From NCBI GenBank assembly GCA_014607495.2, contig CP053171.1, positions 2,046,001 to 2,110,000 of the forward strand: 64,000 nt of DNA, in the 5' to 3' direction. Made by a program: the position numbers and the translations under genes. Origin of the DNA: Carposina sasakii. Taxonomy: Eukaryota; Arthropoda; Insecta; Lepidoptera; Carposinidae. Shown here piece by piece: positions 45,145-56,189 of the stretch. The notes under the pieces were generated by a model that did not search any database, was not told the origin of the DNA, and saw only the letters and a list, made by a program, of their open reading frames with translations. The stretch's first letter is position 1. Each line of letters opens with the position of its first letter.

Positions 45145-45460
45145 TACCATAAATTCATACTTTAGATTATATGCATAGATTGCTTTTGATTGATTCTTAC
45201 TTTGAACCTACCTTAGATTCCAATCTGAAGTCTAGATTCCTGAGCTACAGGGTGCTCCAAACGTGTTACTATCGTGGTTTTATGAAATGACAAATTTTCT
45301 ATCGTACACCGCGCGGACGACGTGAGAGGAATCACTTTGTGAGACGGAATATACGCGAATGCAATGTGTTGGACAAGATTAGATAAATATATGCTAATAT
45401 CAATGAAGCCATATATAAATAAATAAGAATTTATCTGTGCTTATAGGCACATAGAATACT
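45145..45460. other. No gene; possible TIR end at 45249
   Basis: ACAGGGTGCTCCAAACGTG is a CAGGGTG-type end without a visible partner. Confidence 0.35.
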
Positions 45461-45462
45461 GA

Positions 45463-45560
45463 CAACAGCTGCATCTCCTTCCGTGCATGTCGTAAGAGTC
45501 GACTGAGAAAAAAATCAGGGGTGAACTCTCAGGCGATAAGCTTATAACTTGTCACAGATT
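45463..45560 (-). repeat. Repeat D right part, reverse (split copy)
   Basis: CAGCTGCATCTCCTTCCGTG to CAGGCGATAAGC...CTTGTCAC. Continues at 45742 after an inserted fold-back. Confidence 0.75.
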
Positions 45561-45571
45561 ATTTATACCAG

Positions 45572-45722
45572 CCCCCCTAGCATGACCACGCATCGTGGAT
45601 ATCGTATCGTACGACATTGTATCGTCTGTATACAAAATTCAACATGGCGGCTATATTTATCGTATTTTGACAGGCTAAATATCGACAAATCAAATCGTGT
45701 TTCGCAGGTCATGCTAGGCTTG
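45572..45722. mobile_element. TIR element (CCTAGCATGACC) inside repeat D
   Basis: CCTAGCATGACC (45576-45587) and GGTCATGCTAGG (45707-45718) are perfect inverted repeats. The unit interrupts a repeat D, so its extent is fixed to about 150 bp. Confidence 0.7.
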
Positions 45723-45741
45723 CTGCCTTTGCTATGCAAAA

Positions 45742-45806
45742 CATGACTAGGATCTCCTTTAGAACCCTGCAGTTCTGGCTACCCCATATTGGGAACACAG
45801 CCGTAT
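45742..45806 (-). repeat. Repeat D left part, reverse (split copy)
   Basis: GACTAGGATCTCC ... GTTCTGGCTACCCCATATTG ... AACACAGCCGTATG, then the TTTACATATGTACATA short repeat. Confidence 0.75.
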
Positions 45807-45819
45807 GTTTACATATGTA

Positions 45820-46490
45820 CATAGGTAGATAATTTCTGTAAGGATGGAGCCCTAACTCCATGCCGTGTGTTTACAAAGTCTAAAAAACTTTATATTGAAG
45901 TTTTAATAATAGGTGGTGTTGTTTGTAAATAGTTTTTAATGATAAACGTAGGTATAAGTAATAGGTTCTTGTTGAATGTGAAACATGCAAACATGAACAC
46001 AATATGTAAGCTCGATTGTAGAAAGCTTTTATAATAATTTTGTTTGTCAGGTTTAATTTAATATTAAGCGTGTCTTATAAGTCACGTTCTGTTATTTCTA
46101 CAGTCGCTTGTTGGATTATCTTATTGAAAATAGTGCTTTTTTGAAAAATACACACACGCTATAAGAACATTCCATTTAGATTCCATTCCATATGAAAATG
46201 TACTTTTACACTAGGTAGGTATATTATTAGTATGATTACCTTCTTATTATATGCCTTTACGTTAATTTAACACACGCAATTTCGACATCCTAAATCTGAA
46301 CCACATTAAACCGATATAGACCGAGGTTCAGTAAATAAGGGCCACATCTGTCATACAGGATTTCATCAAAGCAAATAGTATGGATTTCTTAATATTTGCC
46401 GACAACCACGGCCCTTTCATATACTTAAAAAGGTCTATTTGTATAGGCCAAGGAATTTTATTTGAGTCATTTCAGTAAAAGATTTGTATT
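45820..46490. other. No gene seen
   Basis: Nothing recognised. Confidence 0.45.
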
Positions 46491-46494
46491 TTAT

Positions 46495-46642
46495 GGTCGA
46501 TTCCGGCAGTCACACTTAAACCTAAACGTAAATTTAGTCCTGTATGTCCTTTCCTCTCTCAGCCATTTATGTTAAGAACGGAGAGAGATAGACCTGACTA
46601 AGATTAGGTTTAGGTTTAAGTGTGACTGCCGGAATCGATCCT
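46495..46642. mobile_element. 148-bp fold-back element
   Basis: Arms of at least 33 bases (46495-46527 with 46610-46642), near-perfect, including CCGGCAGTCACACTTAAACC. The centre also pairs (CCTCTCTC with GAGAGAGA). Snap-back MITE or long hairpin RNA. Confidence 0.78.
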
Positions 46643-46654
46643 ATATTGTATCAG

Positions 46655-46735
46655 TCTACTGCAGTCCACTGCTAGACATAGACATCACTCAGCGCACGCC
46701 ATAAGGCTCAATCCCACGCTTTGGCCATAACTTAT
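46655..46735 (-). mobile_element. RTE LINE 3' end, diverged
   Basis: CTACTGCAGTCCACTGCTAG ... GCACGCCATAAGGCTCAATC matches the minus-strand terminus of 42790. Confidence 0.6.
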
Positions 46736-46751
46736 AGGTACATATATACAT

Positions 46752-46975
46752 ACATACACACGGCCGTGTTCCCGACATAAAGTAGCCAGAACTGCAGTAT
46801 TATCAAAGAAGATCCCTAGGTCACGTTAGCAGAGACAGATGTAAATGTTCAGTGATAAGTTGCTGGCTCATCGTCTGCGAAAATGCCTTAGTTCCTTAGT
46901 CGACTCTTACAAGATGCACGGAAGGAGATGCAGCTGATGTATTCTGGAGGAGTCCCACATCAACACAGAATATTA
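46752..46975 (+). repeat. Repeat D, full length
   Basis: A TACATACATACACACGG start and CCCACATCAACACAGAATAT end. All blocks are present, and the microsatellite is directly attached to the unit start. Confidence 0.82.
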
Positions 46976-47027
46976 GTATTAAGCTTAAATTTATTTAAAA
47001 TACTAGATTAGATTTTATTGATTGACT

Positions 47028-47262
47028 ATGCACCGCGTGGTGCCGGCAGAGTAGAATTCGTACCACCCCATGTCTGCCCGTGGGTATCGTACGAGGCGAT
47101 TAAGGGTTTCCGGGAGGTGGGCAGCAGCGCCTCCCATGTTGACAACATAGTCCAAAAATACAAACTGCGGTCACCAACCCGCCTGCCCAGCGTGGTGACT
47201 ATGGGTAAATACCCCCCCTGGCAGTCTTGTGGCGTGCCCTGGGGGAGGCCTAAGTCAAGCAT
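47028..47262 (+). mobile_element. Repeat G copy 3
   Basis: CACCGCGTGGTGCCGGCAGA ... GGGTATCGTACGAGGCGATT ... GTGGCGTGCCCTGGGGGAGG, plus strand. The RTE-like end stops at GCCTAAGTC, so the tail is lost. Confidence 0.7.
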
Positions 47263-47388
47263 AAATATGAGCGAAAAGCTAAATAAATATGTATTTTAAA
47301 GAAAAGCATAAATATCAGCGAATGAATTAGAAAAAGCCTTGTCTATAGACGTTTGGCTTACGCCATAAAGTACTTTATTGGACACTAG

Positions 47389-47610
47389 TGGACGCCCGCG
47401 ACTTCGCCCGTGCGTGGACTGCAGAAAAAAACAAAATATCGAAATTATCCGGAATAAAAAGTAGCCTATTTGTTAATCCAGGGTGTCAGTTAACTCCATA
47501 CCAAATGTTATTAAAATCGCTTCAGCCGTTTTTACGTGAAAGAATAACAAACATCCATCCATCCATACTTACAAACTTTCGCTTTTATAATATTAGTAGG
47601 AATTTCCAAT
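47389..47610 (+). repeat. Repeat F copy 5
   Basis: CACTAGTGGACGCCCGCGAC ... GTAGCCTATTTGTTAATCCA ... a CATCCATCCATCCATAC microsatellite and TTATAATATTAGTAGG. Full length for the short subtype. Confidence 0.75.
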
Positions 47611-47611
47611 T

Positions 47612-48395
47612 TCCATTACGTACTTAGTCACTTACTTACTATATTCTCTCCATTATGTTAGTCATAAAAATTTCTATCCTTGTGTAAATACTTAATGTTC
47701 TCCATTATTACTCATCAGAGTTACTTAAAATGCCCGGCATTATCTATTTAGGCTAATAGATTTCCACCATCAGGGAAACCATAATAATATCATCAATCAC
47801 CAAATTTTAACAAAACCACGATATAAAAAGTCGGCCACTATGGCGCTAGTTATGAGTACTATGTTTATCTAAAATATTATTTATTTTTCATTCCGAAGTT
47901 TGTAGTTTCTTTTTTTCGTTACAAGCTTAATGCAAGCTGTGTATATCTCATATGTAGATAAGTTACTAATTTTTTAGGCGCGTTTTTACATTAAACCAAG
48001 GTATCTTTTATGTATTTTAATGTAGTCTTCGTAGCTAAGTATTTTTTGGTACCAACGACTACATTATTACCTATCTTCTTACGGTAGGTAAGGTCAGTGA
48101 AGCAAGTTAAAATTCTTTCCATATTATCATTTCTCATATTATAGGCATATTCTACAGAATAAACTATTCTTCTTAATCAAAAGTACACATAATTATAAAG
48201 GAATAAGATATAATAGAGTGCTAATGTCCTACTAACCGCCTCGACGAGCTTATACACCTATAGCTGAAGACTTGCAGGTACCTTACAGTTCCGTTCCGTG
48301 ACCGCTAGACATTACTGTTACAACATTTTCTGAAACCTGAAATTTTCACGAATATCTCATTCTTCTATGACATATTGCATCAACCATGTATCAGC
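47612..48395. other. No gene seen
   Basis: AT-rich; nothing recognised. Confidence 0.45.
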
Positions 48396-48400
48396 TAATG

Positions 48401-48510
48401 GGCGTTTTTCCACGACACGACCACGAAAACGACACGATCACAGCTTTTTTGGAAGCAAAAGTCGTTTTTTGGTCGTGTTCGTGTCGTCTAGAGTGGCGTC
48501 TAAAAACGCC
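48401..48510. mobile_element. Fold-back with GGCGTTTTT ends
   Basis: GGCGTTTTTCC (48401) and TAAAAACGCC (48510) are inverted, as are the inner GACACGACCACGAAAACGAC and GTCGTTTTTTGGTCGTG. Overlapping frames on both strands are explained by the palindrome. Confidence 0.68.
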
Positions 48511-48736
48511 AAATGCGAAAAATAATTTTCCACTATTCACTACAAAAAACTTCACAAAACAAAAGTTGCCAAAGACAATCTTACACTCCCCAATAGTCAA
48601 TGGCAATAAACTCCCAATGTCGAGGTCGCGGACCCTGGGATCAGATGTCGTCCATCACTCCCCGACAGATGGCTAAAAGGTCTCGCTGACAGCCGTGCTG
48701 TATTACATGTCTATCTACTGCGAATATTCTGGAATA

Positions 48737-48967
48737 TACAGAATGTAATTTAAGGAGTATGTTACGCGAAGTGCTTTCAAAATAAGCCACTAATAGGTAC
48801 ATATCCACAAAATTTCAGACTTAAGATCGCATGTTTATTTAAAAAATTGTATGAATGTTCTTGAGTTGTGTTGTTTACGAATTCTTAACATCTGTAAAAA
48901 CATGTGAAACGTGTAATTTCTATTTTCAGAGCACTTTGCTTAACATACCCTTTCTGTTACACCCTGT
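48737..48967. mobile_element. MITE-B copy 4, diverged
   Basis: CAGAATGTAATTTAAGGAGT ... TTAACATACCCTTTCTGTTA CACCCTG, TA on both sides. The middle is eroded. Confidence 0.75.
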
Positions 48968-49117
48968 ATATTTCAGGATATTGACAGTAAAGTTAATGCC
49001 GTTACCCACTATCATGATCAAGTTTTAGAGAAAGACAAAACAGCTTTCTGACCTTTGAAAAAATTGGCCCTTATCTACATATAACTGTAACTTCTAAATA
49101 TTTCTCCATTTACTATA

Positions 49118-49496
49118 CAGGTGTGTTTTCGTTGCCACCCTTAACGAAGGGTACGTACTCTATAGATCAAATAAAGTAAGTATATGCCAATTAAAATGCT
49201 GGGAAACGATGTAATTTTTTTAAAATTATTTTAATTACTTGATCGGGCGAAATTTATAGTGTCCAGTGTTTATGCTAGTTTTTTCATATACAGATATTAA
49301 TTATTTCTCGTGAAAAAATCTTGCTACACGCGTTAATGTGCGTTTATGCAGAAAATCGCAGTCTATTTACTCAACTTTGGACCCTAATATTTTGGAAACC
49401 AGACACTTCCCAGGTATGCTTCCATGGAGAAAAATTATCGTGATGATGATGAGATTCCGTAGTTTTCGGGAACGTTGACGATCAAAAAGCATCCTG
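49118..49496 (-). mobile_element. MITE-A copy 12
   Basis: CAGGTGTGTTTTCGTTGCCA ... GATCAAAAAGCATCCTG, TA on both sides. Confidence 0.9.
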
Positions 49497-49901
49497 TATA
49501 CTATAGGTATCTCTAAAGACCCACATTATTAAGCTGAATTTTATGACTATCACAACTGTCATAAAACTCGAACAGAAGCAAATTAATCAGCTGATTTATC
49601 AAACTGAAGTTGGACTTTTAAATGGAAATCCAATTTCACTCCAATTTGGTAAGTTTAGGAAATATTTGTGTCAAACTTGTCCGGGCAAGAACGTGCAGTT
49701 TTCCAATATTTTTCCTGTCCAGTTCCACTTTTAAAACAATGAATTGACAGTGCTTTGGTTTTAAGTTTTACTAAACTGTTTGGATTTGTTAGTGTAAACC
49801 GCTTCAGAACGATCTGAGTGAGAAATGAGAGGTGTCAAGACATGCTTGTGTAGGTATAAAGATTGAAGGTAAGTACTACAAATGGCTTATAAACAAATAA
49901 T

Positions 49902-49975
49902 CAGGGTGTAACAGAAGGGGTATGTATGTTAAGCAAATGTTATGTAAATAGCGCATTATAGTATCTACATTTATT
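49902..49975 (+). mobile_element. MITE-B left end fragment
   Basis: CAGGGTGTAACAGAAGGGGT ... GTAAATAGCGCATTATAG, then the similarity stops. Confidence 0.65.
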
Positions 49976-49999
49976 AGGCATAGGTTACTATTACTAATT

Positions 50000-50115
50000 A
50001 ACTATGATAAAATTATTAATAAAGAAATGGAAAGAATTCCTCACCCGGGTGGGAATCGAACCCACGACCTCTGCATTCCGCGTGCCAGCGCTCTCACCAC
50101 TGAGCCACCGGGTCA
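50000..50115 (-). mobile_element. SINE3 copy 2 or tRNA pseudogene
   Basis: Minus strand: acceptor-like GACCCGG (50114-50108), A box TGGCTCAGTGG (50107-50097), D stem GCTC/GAGC, B box GGTTCGATTCC (50062-50052), T stem GTGGG/CCCAC and CCGGGTGA. Acceptor pairing is 6 of 7, but the anticodon stem pairs only three bases and no proper loop forms. A working tRNA is therefore unlikely. The shared tail TTTCTTTATT.ATAATTTTA with 32741 points to a SINE. The plus-strand frame is antisense noise. Confidence 0.65.
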
Positions 50116-50119
50116 ATTA

Positions 50120-51235
50120 CTCGGATGACGAATTGTACCATCTCTTTTCTAAATTACATATTGGCAACGTTATTTTTCATCCCGATAGCTATACACTAGC
50201 CAAATCTCGGCAAACAAAGCTGAATGAAAATTAACTATGATTTTAATTTATGACTGCACAAAATCCATGGCTCCTCAAAATGCTTTTTCCGGGAACTTTA
50301 GAAGCTTAGTTTGGCTTAATATAAATAATTGGCCGATAGTTTCTGAAAATTGTAAAGTAACAATATATCACGACGCGATGGTTAGTACGCGGACAGATTT
50401 ACGACGCCTCCACAGATTATAAAGGCGGGAACGTTGCGTTTGGCGGGAATCTGAGACGTTCCTTTTTTTCTTCTTTTCTTGGAAGCAAAAGCAACGTTTT
50501 GTCTTTCAGCCTAACCGTCGCACTGGGACTTGATGTCGGCGTTAATAAATTTATTTGTTTACATTTTCATTAATTAATTGAATAATTGTGTTAGATTTTT
50601 AGGTGTAAGTGTGAAATGTAGCATGTGACACATTTAATACAAATTCACACTTTTAATTGATATTACAACTTTTTATTTTTACATTTAGGTACCTTCCTAT
50701 GTATTTCCCTTTAATTTACTTGAAAGCCCATTTTTAAAGTAGAGATCTTATAATATACTCTAGTCTCTAAGTACCTACTAAATAGAGGTAACAGGACTTT
50801 GGTAGTTCAGGAATCAGGATTACAGTCCAAAATGCCTTAATCATTTAATGGGTGTTCTCTTCTATTGTAATTGAATATTTATTTATTTGAATATTTACTA
50901 AATAACATTAATATGACAATGTATACTTAGACTTAATTAAATTGTATTACATTCATGTACATGCTAAATTTGGCAAAAATAATTTTTGATTTAAATAAAA
51001 TTAGTACTTACAGTATGTACAATAAATTCCATATACATATTCTTTCTCTAACCAAAGTTAATTTATATTAATGAAATCTATGGGCGTACAAATCCAAAAT
51101 GAATGTGGTGGGCAAGTCGTTTCCTCTATGGCATTTTTTTTTATGTACGTTTGAAGTTTGAACTTAATATCCATTTTATTTAGGAAATAAATAATCGATC
51201 ATATCATTTAACGTAAGTTTTAGTTTTATGTGGCA
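50120..51235. other. No supported gene
   Basis: A 61-codon frame with ATG (50237-50422) has no known motif. The rest is AT-rich. Confidence 0.4.
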
Positions 51236-51237
51236 CA

Positions 51238-51432
51238 TAGCTCAAAGAACCGATGGCCGATGGAGCGAAAAAGTTCTGGAGAGGCTACCACACACCGGCA
51301 AAGGCAGCGTGGGAAGGCCACCCGTACGATGGACGGACGACCTAGTCAGGACCGCGGGTAGATATATGATATGCTAGATGCAGGCCGCGACCAACAGATC
51401 ACAGTGGAGGTTATTGAGGAAAGCCTATGGTC
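51238..51432 (+). pseudogene. RTE-type LINE ORF C-terminal fragment
   Basis: The frame gives TDGRWSEKVLERLPHTGKGS, VGRPPVRWTDDLVRTAGR and, after a short slip, QAATNRSQWRLLRKAYGQ. Same domain as 42790 but diverged, with the terminal QQWT lost at the junction with repeat D. Confidence 0.8.
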
Positions 51433-51598
51433 AGTAAATGATCAATGACAAGTTGGGTTATCGCTTGAGAGAATACCCGAGTTCCTTAGTCGACTCTCAC
51501 GACATGCATCGAGTCATGCAGAGACATTCGACATGCACGGAAGAAGATACAGCTGATGTATTCTAGTGAAGCCCAGCACCAGCGCGCAGGATACCGAT
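51430..51598 (+). repeat. Repeat D right two thirds
   Basis: AAATGATCAATGACAAGTTG ... GAGTTCCTTAGTCGACTCTC ... ACAGCTGATGTATTCTAGTG. About 28 bases are locally duplicated (CGACATGCA twice). Confidence 0.75.
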
Positions 51599-51909
51599 AT
51601 TAAGCAGTAATTATTCATAGATGAAGACCTCTTCAAACGGCGTCTTACTCAGTTCCCTCTATAAAGCGCGTATGAATTATTTATTGGGGTCACAGAGCGA
51701 CAAACAGTAAGTTTTTTTCTCGTCTTATTCGAGTTTCATAACGTAATACTAATTATAGTAAATTTCTATAACTGATCTTGAGAGATTTTTTGCATAACTC
51801 AGATTTAATCTTCAATTGTTTTCATACAAAATTTTAAATTAGGAATAAATATATCCGAGTTCCTTTTTGATCCCTCGTATTGAAATTGGCCGTTAGTAGA
51901 TACTTATAT

Positions 51910-52025
51910 TTATTAAATTATTTCTTTTTTCTTTATTGTATTATGTAAATAGCACATAGGAACCACAACAATTAAGATAACCTACGAAGGCAAGCTTATC
52001 TCTAACAGATATTTCCCCTAGCCAA
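51910..52025 (-). mobile_element. LINE 3' tail
   Basis: TTTCTTTATTGTATTATGTA ... GGCAAGCTTATCTCTAACAG is the reverse of the GATAAGCTTGCC...CAATAAAGAA 3' UTR at 9124. Confidence 0.55.
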
Positions 52026-52029
52026 CCAG

Positions 52030-52480
52030 TATGAAGAAACACGAGTATTTCGTATGATTTATTGTAAAAAATGCAATTAGTAGGGGTATGATATCCCAAA
52101 ACTTCATTAACACTCAACCATTCGAAAATATCGAGGTTTCCGGCGACCCAGTCGCAATTACTCGTAACTCGACCCTCGGACCCAGTTGCCGGATCTATTT
52201 ATTTTAAATATTTTTCTTCCGGCGACTCGGCCCACTCATAAAACTAAAAAAAAACTATTGTGTAAGCCTAACAGTACAGCCAAACGAAAAAGTGTATGAT
52301 GTAAAAAAAATATAAGTATAAAAACTCCTTGATTCAAAAATAGGTATATAGATCAGGGCTTAGAATAAAGATTCGCTCCGCTTCGAGCGAAAACCTATCA
52401 TTAATCTAAGGATCAGGGATTTGGTATCTTTTCTATGATATAGATTTATTAAAATAGAGAAGTCTACGTTGGATATTACT
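52030..52480. other. No gene seen
   Basis: Nothing recognised. Confidence 0.4.
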
Positions 52481-52484
52481 TTCA

Positions 52485-52489
52485 TAGAA

Positions 52490-52541
<52 letters not shown>
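52485..52541. repeat. TA microsatellite
   Basis: Long TA repeat with a GTA interruption. A repeat D left-end fragment (GCACTGCTGTATTCCCGAAA) follows at 52542-52564. Confidence 0.95.
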
Positions 52542-52542
<1 letters not shown>

Positions 52543-52565
52543 GCACTGCTGTATTCCCGAAATGG

Positions 52566-52943
52566 GATTTTTGGTCGTCAACGTTCCCGAAAACTACGGA
52601 ATCTCCTCATCATCACGATCATTTTTCTCCATGGAAGCATACCTGGGAAGTGTCTGGTTTCCAAAATATTAGGGTCCAAAGTTGAGTAAATAGACTGCGT
52701 TTTTTTCTGCACAAATGCACATAGACGCGAGTAGCAGGATTTTTTCACGAAAAATAATTAATATCTGTCTATAAAAAAACTAACATAAACACTGGACACT
52801 ATAAATTTCGCACGATCAAGGAATTTAAAAAATTTTTTCAAAAAAATTTTTTTTTTTCCCAGCATTTTTTTGGCATAAACTTACTTTATTTCATGTATAG
52901 AATACGTACCCTTCGTTAAAGGTGGCCACAAAAAAACACCCTG
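52566..52943 (+). mobile_element. MITE-A copy 13, between microsatellites
   Basis: GATTTTTGGTCGTCAACGTT ... GGCCACAAAAAAACACCCTG. The left CAGGGT is replaced by repeat D sequence (AAATGG). The right end passes directly into TATATATATGTGTGTG. Confidence 0.9.
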
Positions 52944-53003
52944 TATATATATGTGTGTGTGTATATATATATATGTGTGTGTATATATATGTATATATAT
53001 TTA
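52944..53003. repeat. TA/TG compound microsatellite
   Basis: TATATATATGTGTGTGTGTA and similar. It forms the start of a spurious open frame. Confidence 0.95.
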
Positions 53004-53004
53004 T

Positions 53005-54175
53005 TATATCTATACGTTATTTTTCCTTATCAAATGTTACTAAACTTTGCTAAGCTTACAAACACATTAGAAGTTGTCCACGCCCTTCTGACTTCGAACT
53101 TGTCAACATTTTCAAAACATACAGAAGTTATATTCGTGGAGATGGTAGCAAATAACGTCTCTCCGATATTGATATTCAGTAAAATAGTGCCAAGTTCTGC
53201 ACAATGATCAGGTACTTTTTTCCGGGATTGGCCCACCACTCATCACTCCTGTGAGCGAGGATCAACAGAGGGACCAGAAAAATGCATAACAAAGCATAGA
53301 AAATCCCGGGGGGACCTAACTAGCGACTATAAAGCATTAAAACTAATAGAAAAACAGAATGTGAAGTATGAAGATAGGTATGCTTATAGGTACTTGGATT
53401 ATTTACTGATTTTGGTTTTTCTGCATGACTAAAACAACATTAGGTATCATCACTATCATTACTTAACGCTATTTCTGAAGTCGTGTCGTGTGACACTACA
53501 AAGAGATTGGGTAGAGGTAATGCAATTTACACACCTTATTTCTACCAGTTGGCCTATTCAGTCTACGTGATGAGACTTAATCTAGACACCTTTACCTATA
53601 GTATAGCGAATCCAATGGACATGTTTCCGCATTATTCAAACAAATGCAAAAAACTGCCATATTCCTAAGTAACTCCAAAGTGATCATAATACCTCACAGG
53701 TACCTTCCGAGGTAGGTACTTAAATTTGACCCTGTATCCTCAAGATCCCTGAAAGGATTCTGGACAAATATCACTTCATTAGCCCTCATCCCCAGGGAAA
53801 ACAACCAAAAGGGCTGCGCCAACAAAAATAAACTTAATAACACATAGGCACTATTTCCTTTTGACCGCTAGTAAACTCTGATTCGGGTTCTTTTTAGGGT
53901 TCCGTAAACGGGACCCTATTACTTAGACTCTGCTGTCCGTCTTCTATCTGTCACTAGACTGAATCTTATGAGCCGCGATAGCTAGGCAATTGAAATTTTT
54001 CCAGATATTGAATGTATTTAAAATTGCTGCCGTAAAATAACAAATCAACTATAAACAGAAAAAAGTGGAGCTCTCATACAGCAAACGCGATTATTTCGCC
54101 GTTCTCACTGAAAAACCTAAAAAAAAAACAATATTAATAAGTAGAGTACTAAAAATCAATTCTTCTATGCTGCTC
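53005..54175. other. No supported gene
   Basis: Opposed frames at 53030-53239 and a frame at 53483-53668 have no known motif and no ATG context I trust. Confidence 0.4.
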
Positions 54176-54177
54176 TG

Positions 54178-54450
54178 TGAGTGAAAAAAAAAAGTAGGTA
54201 TACTACTCGTACAGCTGCTTCTCTTCCCGGGCATACTGTACAAGTCAGTAGAGGGACAAGAGGGACTTGGTGTTTTGTAGGCGATGGGCTGACCACCTGT
54301 CACTTGAACCGACACCGAACTTGTACATCTCAACTATACCCTCAGAACTGCTCAGAAGTGGCACCATGTAGTTCTACGTATCGGCCCTTGGTGCTCTGCC
54401 TACCCCGTAAAGGATAAAGGCGTGATTATGTGTATGTACGAGTATGTAAA
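54178..54450 (-). repeat. Repeat E copy 4, reverse
   Basis: CAGCTGCTTCTCTTCCCGGG ... GGCGATGGGCTGACCACCTG ... ATTATGTGTATGTACGAGTA. Confidence 0.8.
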
Positions 54451-54548
54451 AATAAATTTGATACTTTTTAGCGCGTTATCCCAACTAATATAAATGCGAA
54501 ATTAAGTTTATTGTTACAACCAATCTTCTCGAAATTTTGCATAGATAC

Positions 54549-54893
54549 AGGATGATTTATGGTCGTCAACGTTCCCGAAAACTTCGGAATCTCCTCATCA
54601 TCACGTATTTTTCTCCAGGAAGCATACCTGGGAAGTGTCTGGTTTCCAAAATATTAGGGTCAAAGTTGAGTAAATAGACTGCGTTATTCTGCAAAATGCA
54701 CATAGACGCGCGTAGCAGATTTTTTCACGAAAAATAATTAATATCTGTCTATAAAAAAACTAACATAAACACTAGACACTATAAATTTCGCACGATCAAG
54801 GATTTTAAAATATAAAAAAAAAAAAAAAAATCCAGCATTTTTTTGGCATAAACTTACTTTATTTCATCTAGTTATCTTCGTTAAAGGTGGCCT
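54549..54893 (+). mobile_element. MITE-A copy 14, right end lost
   Basis: CAGGATGATTTATGGTCG ... CTTCGTTAAAGGTGGCC, then unrelated sequence. Many single-base deletions. Confidence 0.86.
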
Positions 54894-54894
54894 C

Positions 54895-55425
54895 TACACA
54901 ATCTACATTCTGACGCGAAAATTTCTACACTCTAGTTATACCTCTACACAATCGACGCGACGACGAACAAAAAACTTTTGTTGACTCCTCATAAAACTTC
55001 TCTACCTCATAATCCTCCATCCCTGGTAGTGCAAATAACAAAATCATACAGTATAGGCGTACATCCCCTCTTGATAATAAACAATAAAAAAAAATTCACT
55101 AAAGAAAATACAAATGTAATAACAAACTTTACCCAATGATCGTTTCATTGGGGCTTGGGGTAGATTGCGTCACATCTTCAAACTAGGGGACATGCGGCTG
55201 TGTACGGATCAAATAAACAACTAGACAAGTCCTCAAGAAATATGTGAATGTGTATACCAACTGGCGCTGCGGCTAACTGCTTTTGGTAGGTGTAATTGGT
55301 AATGGGTGGAAAGAAGCGACGTGCTAACACGCCGAGCAATGTAGGACGGCTCATGGAGGTAAGAAGCAAGCTTCGTTGATATTCACTTTGGCTACAGATA
55401 ATAATCTCTAGTTTTTCGTATTCTA
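54895..55425. other. No supported gene
   Basis: A minus-strand 87-codon frame (55178-55441) has an ATG but no recognised domain and begins inside a SINE2-type tail. Confidence 0.4.
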
Positions 55426-55428
55426 ACA

Positions 55429-55480
55429 CTTCACAACACATTAAGATCCTTAAGGTCTTATGTCGTGAGTATTAAGGGTT
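55429..55480 (-). mobile_element. SINE2-type tail fragment
   Basis: On the minus strand ACTCACGACATAAGACCTTA ... AATGTGTTGTGAAGTGTTAG matches 60900-60970. Confidence 0.55.
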
Positions 55481-55504
55481 GATATTTCGGTGACTGCTGT
55501 AATA

Positions 55505-55612
55505 GCGGCTCAAATCTCTCTTAAAATCTCAATTAAAATTAGCCAACTGCGCAGAGGGCTATCATTATAGTGCACTAAGTGTATGCGCAAACTTGACACA
55601 GCTGGAGGGAGA
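55505..55612 (-). mobile_element. SINE1 body type 2 fragment
   Basis: On the minus strand TTTGCGCATACACTTAGTGC and ACTATAATGATAG...TTGGCTAAT match the distal body of SINE1 copy 3. Confidence 0.55.
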
Positions 55613-55849
55613 ACAGGAGTAAGATTATAGAGAAGAGTAAGACCAAAGGCGAACATGCGTTCTAGCCACGAGCTAGGAGACAATTTAATAAATTGAGTGC
55701 TGACTGTAATCTAACCTTCGCCGCCGTCCGATTGGTAAGATTAATGGCATTGAAGAAAGTGAAAAAAAAATTCTTAATTTGCCACAAGATTTACTATACC
55801 CTTGAAGTCCTATTAGGGCCGATTTTGCCAACGGTCAGATAGCCTTTAC

Positions 55850-55919
55850 GAAGGATAAATTTGATGCTGTCTTTCTCTAAAACTTGATCAAGATAGAGAC
55901 AGCATCAATTTTATCCTTC
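55850..55919. repeat. 70-base near-perfect hairpin
   Basis: 29-base arms (55850-55878 and 55891-55919) with two mismatches and one wobble, loop about 12 bases. The size and structure fit a microRNA precursor, but a small palindromic MITE remnant is likely too. Confidence 0.75.
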
Positions 55920-55925
55920 AGATAT

Positions 55926-56189
55926 ACAGAATGTAACAGAAAGGGTATGTTAAGTGAAAAGCTATAAACAGCCCACTATAGAGAACATGTATACCCAAAA
56001 TTTGAGACTCGAAATCACATGTTTATTTTTCAAGATTGTATGAAAATTCCTGAAATGTTTAAGAATTCTCCATACTATCTGGAAAAATAAACATGTGATT
56101 TCGAATCTCAAATTTTGCAGATAGGATCTATACTTATATACTATCTTCATAGCTTTTCGCTTAACATACCCATTTTGTTACACCCTGTA
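55926..56189. mobile_element. MITE-B copy 5
   Basis: CAGAATGTAACAGAAAGGGT ... TTTGTTACACCCTG, TA on both sides; long inverted halves. Confidence 0.88.

Noticed and set aside
41735..54333. Two similar frames with TGGQPIAYKTP
   Set aside because: Both are translations of repeat E, not a gene family.
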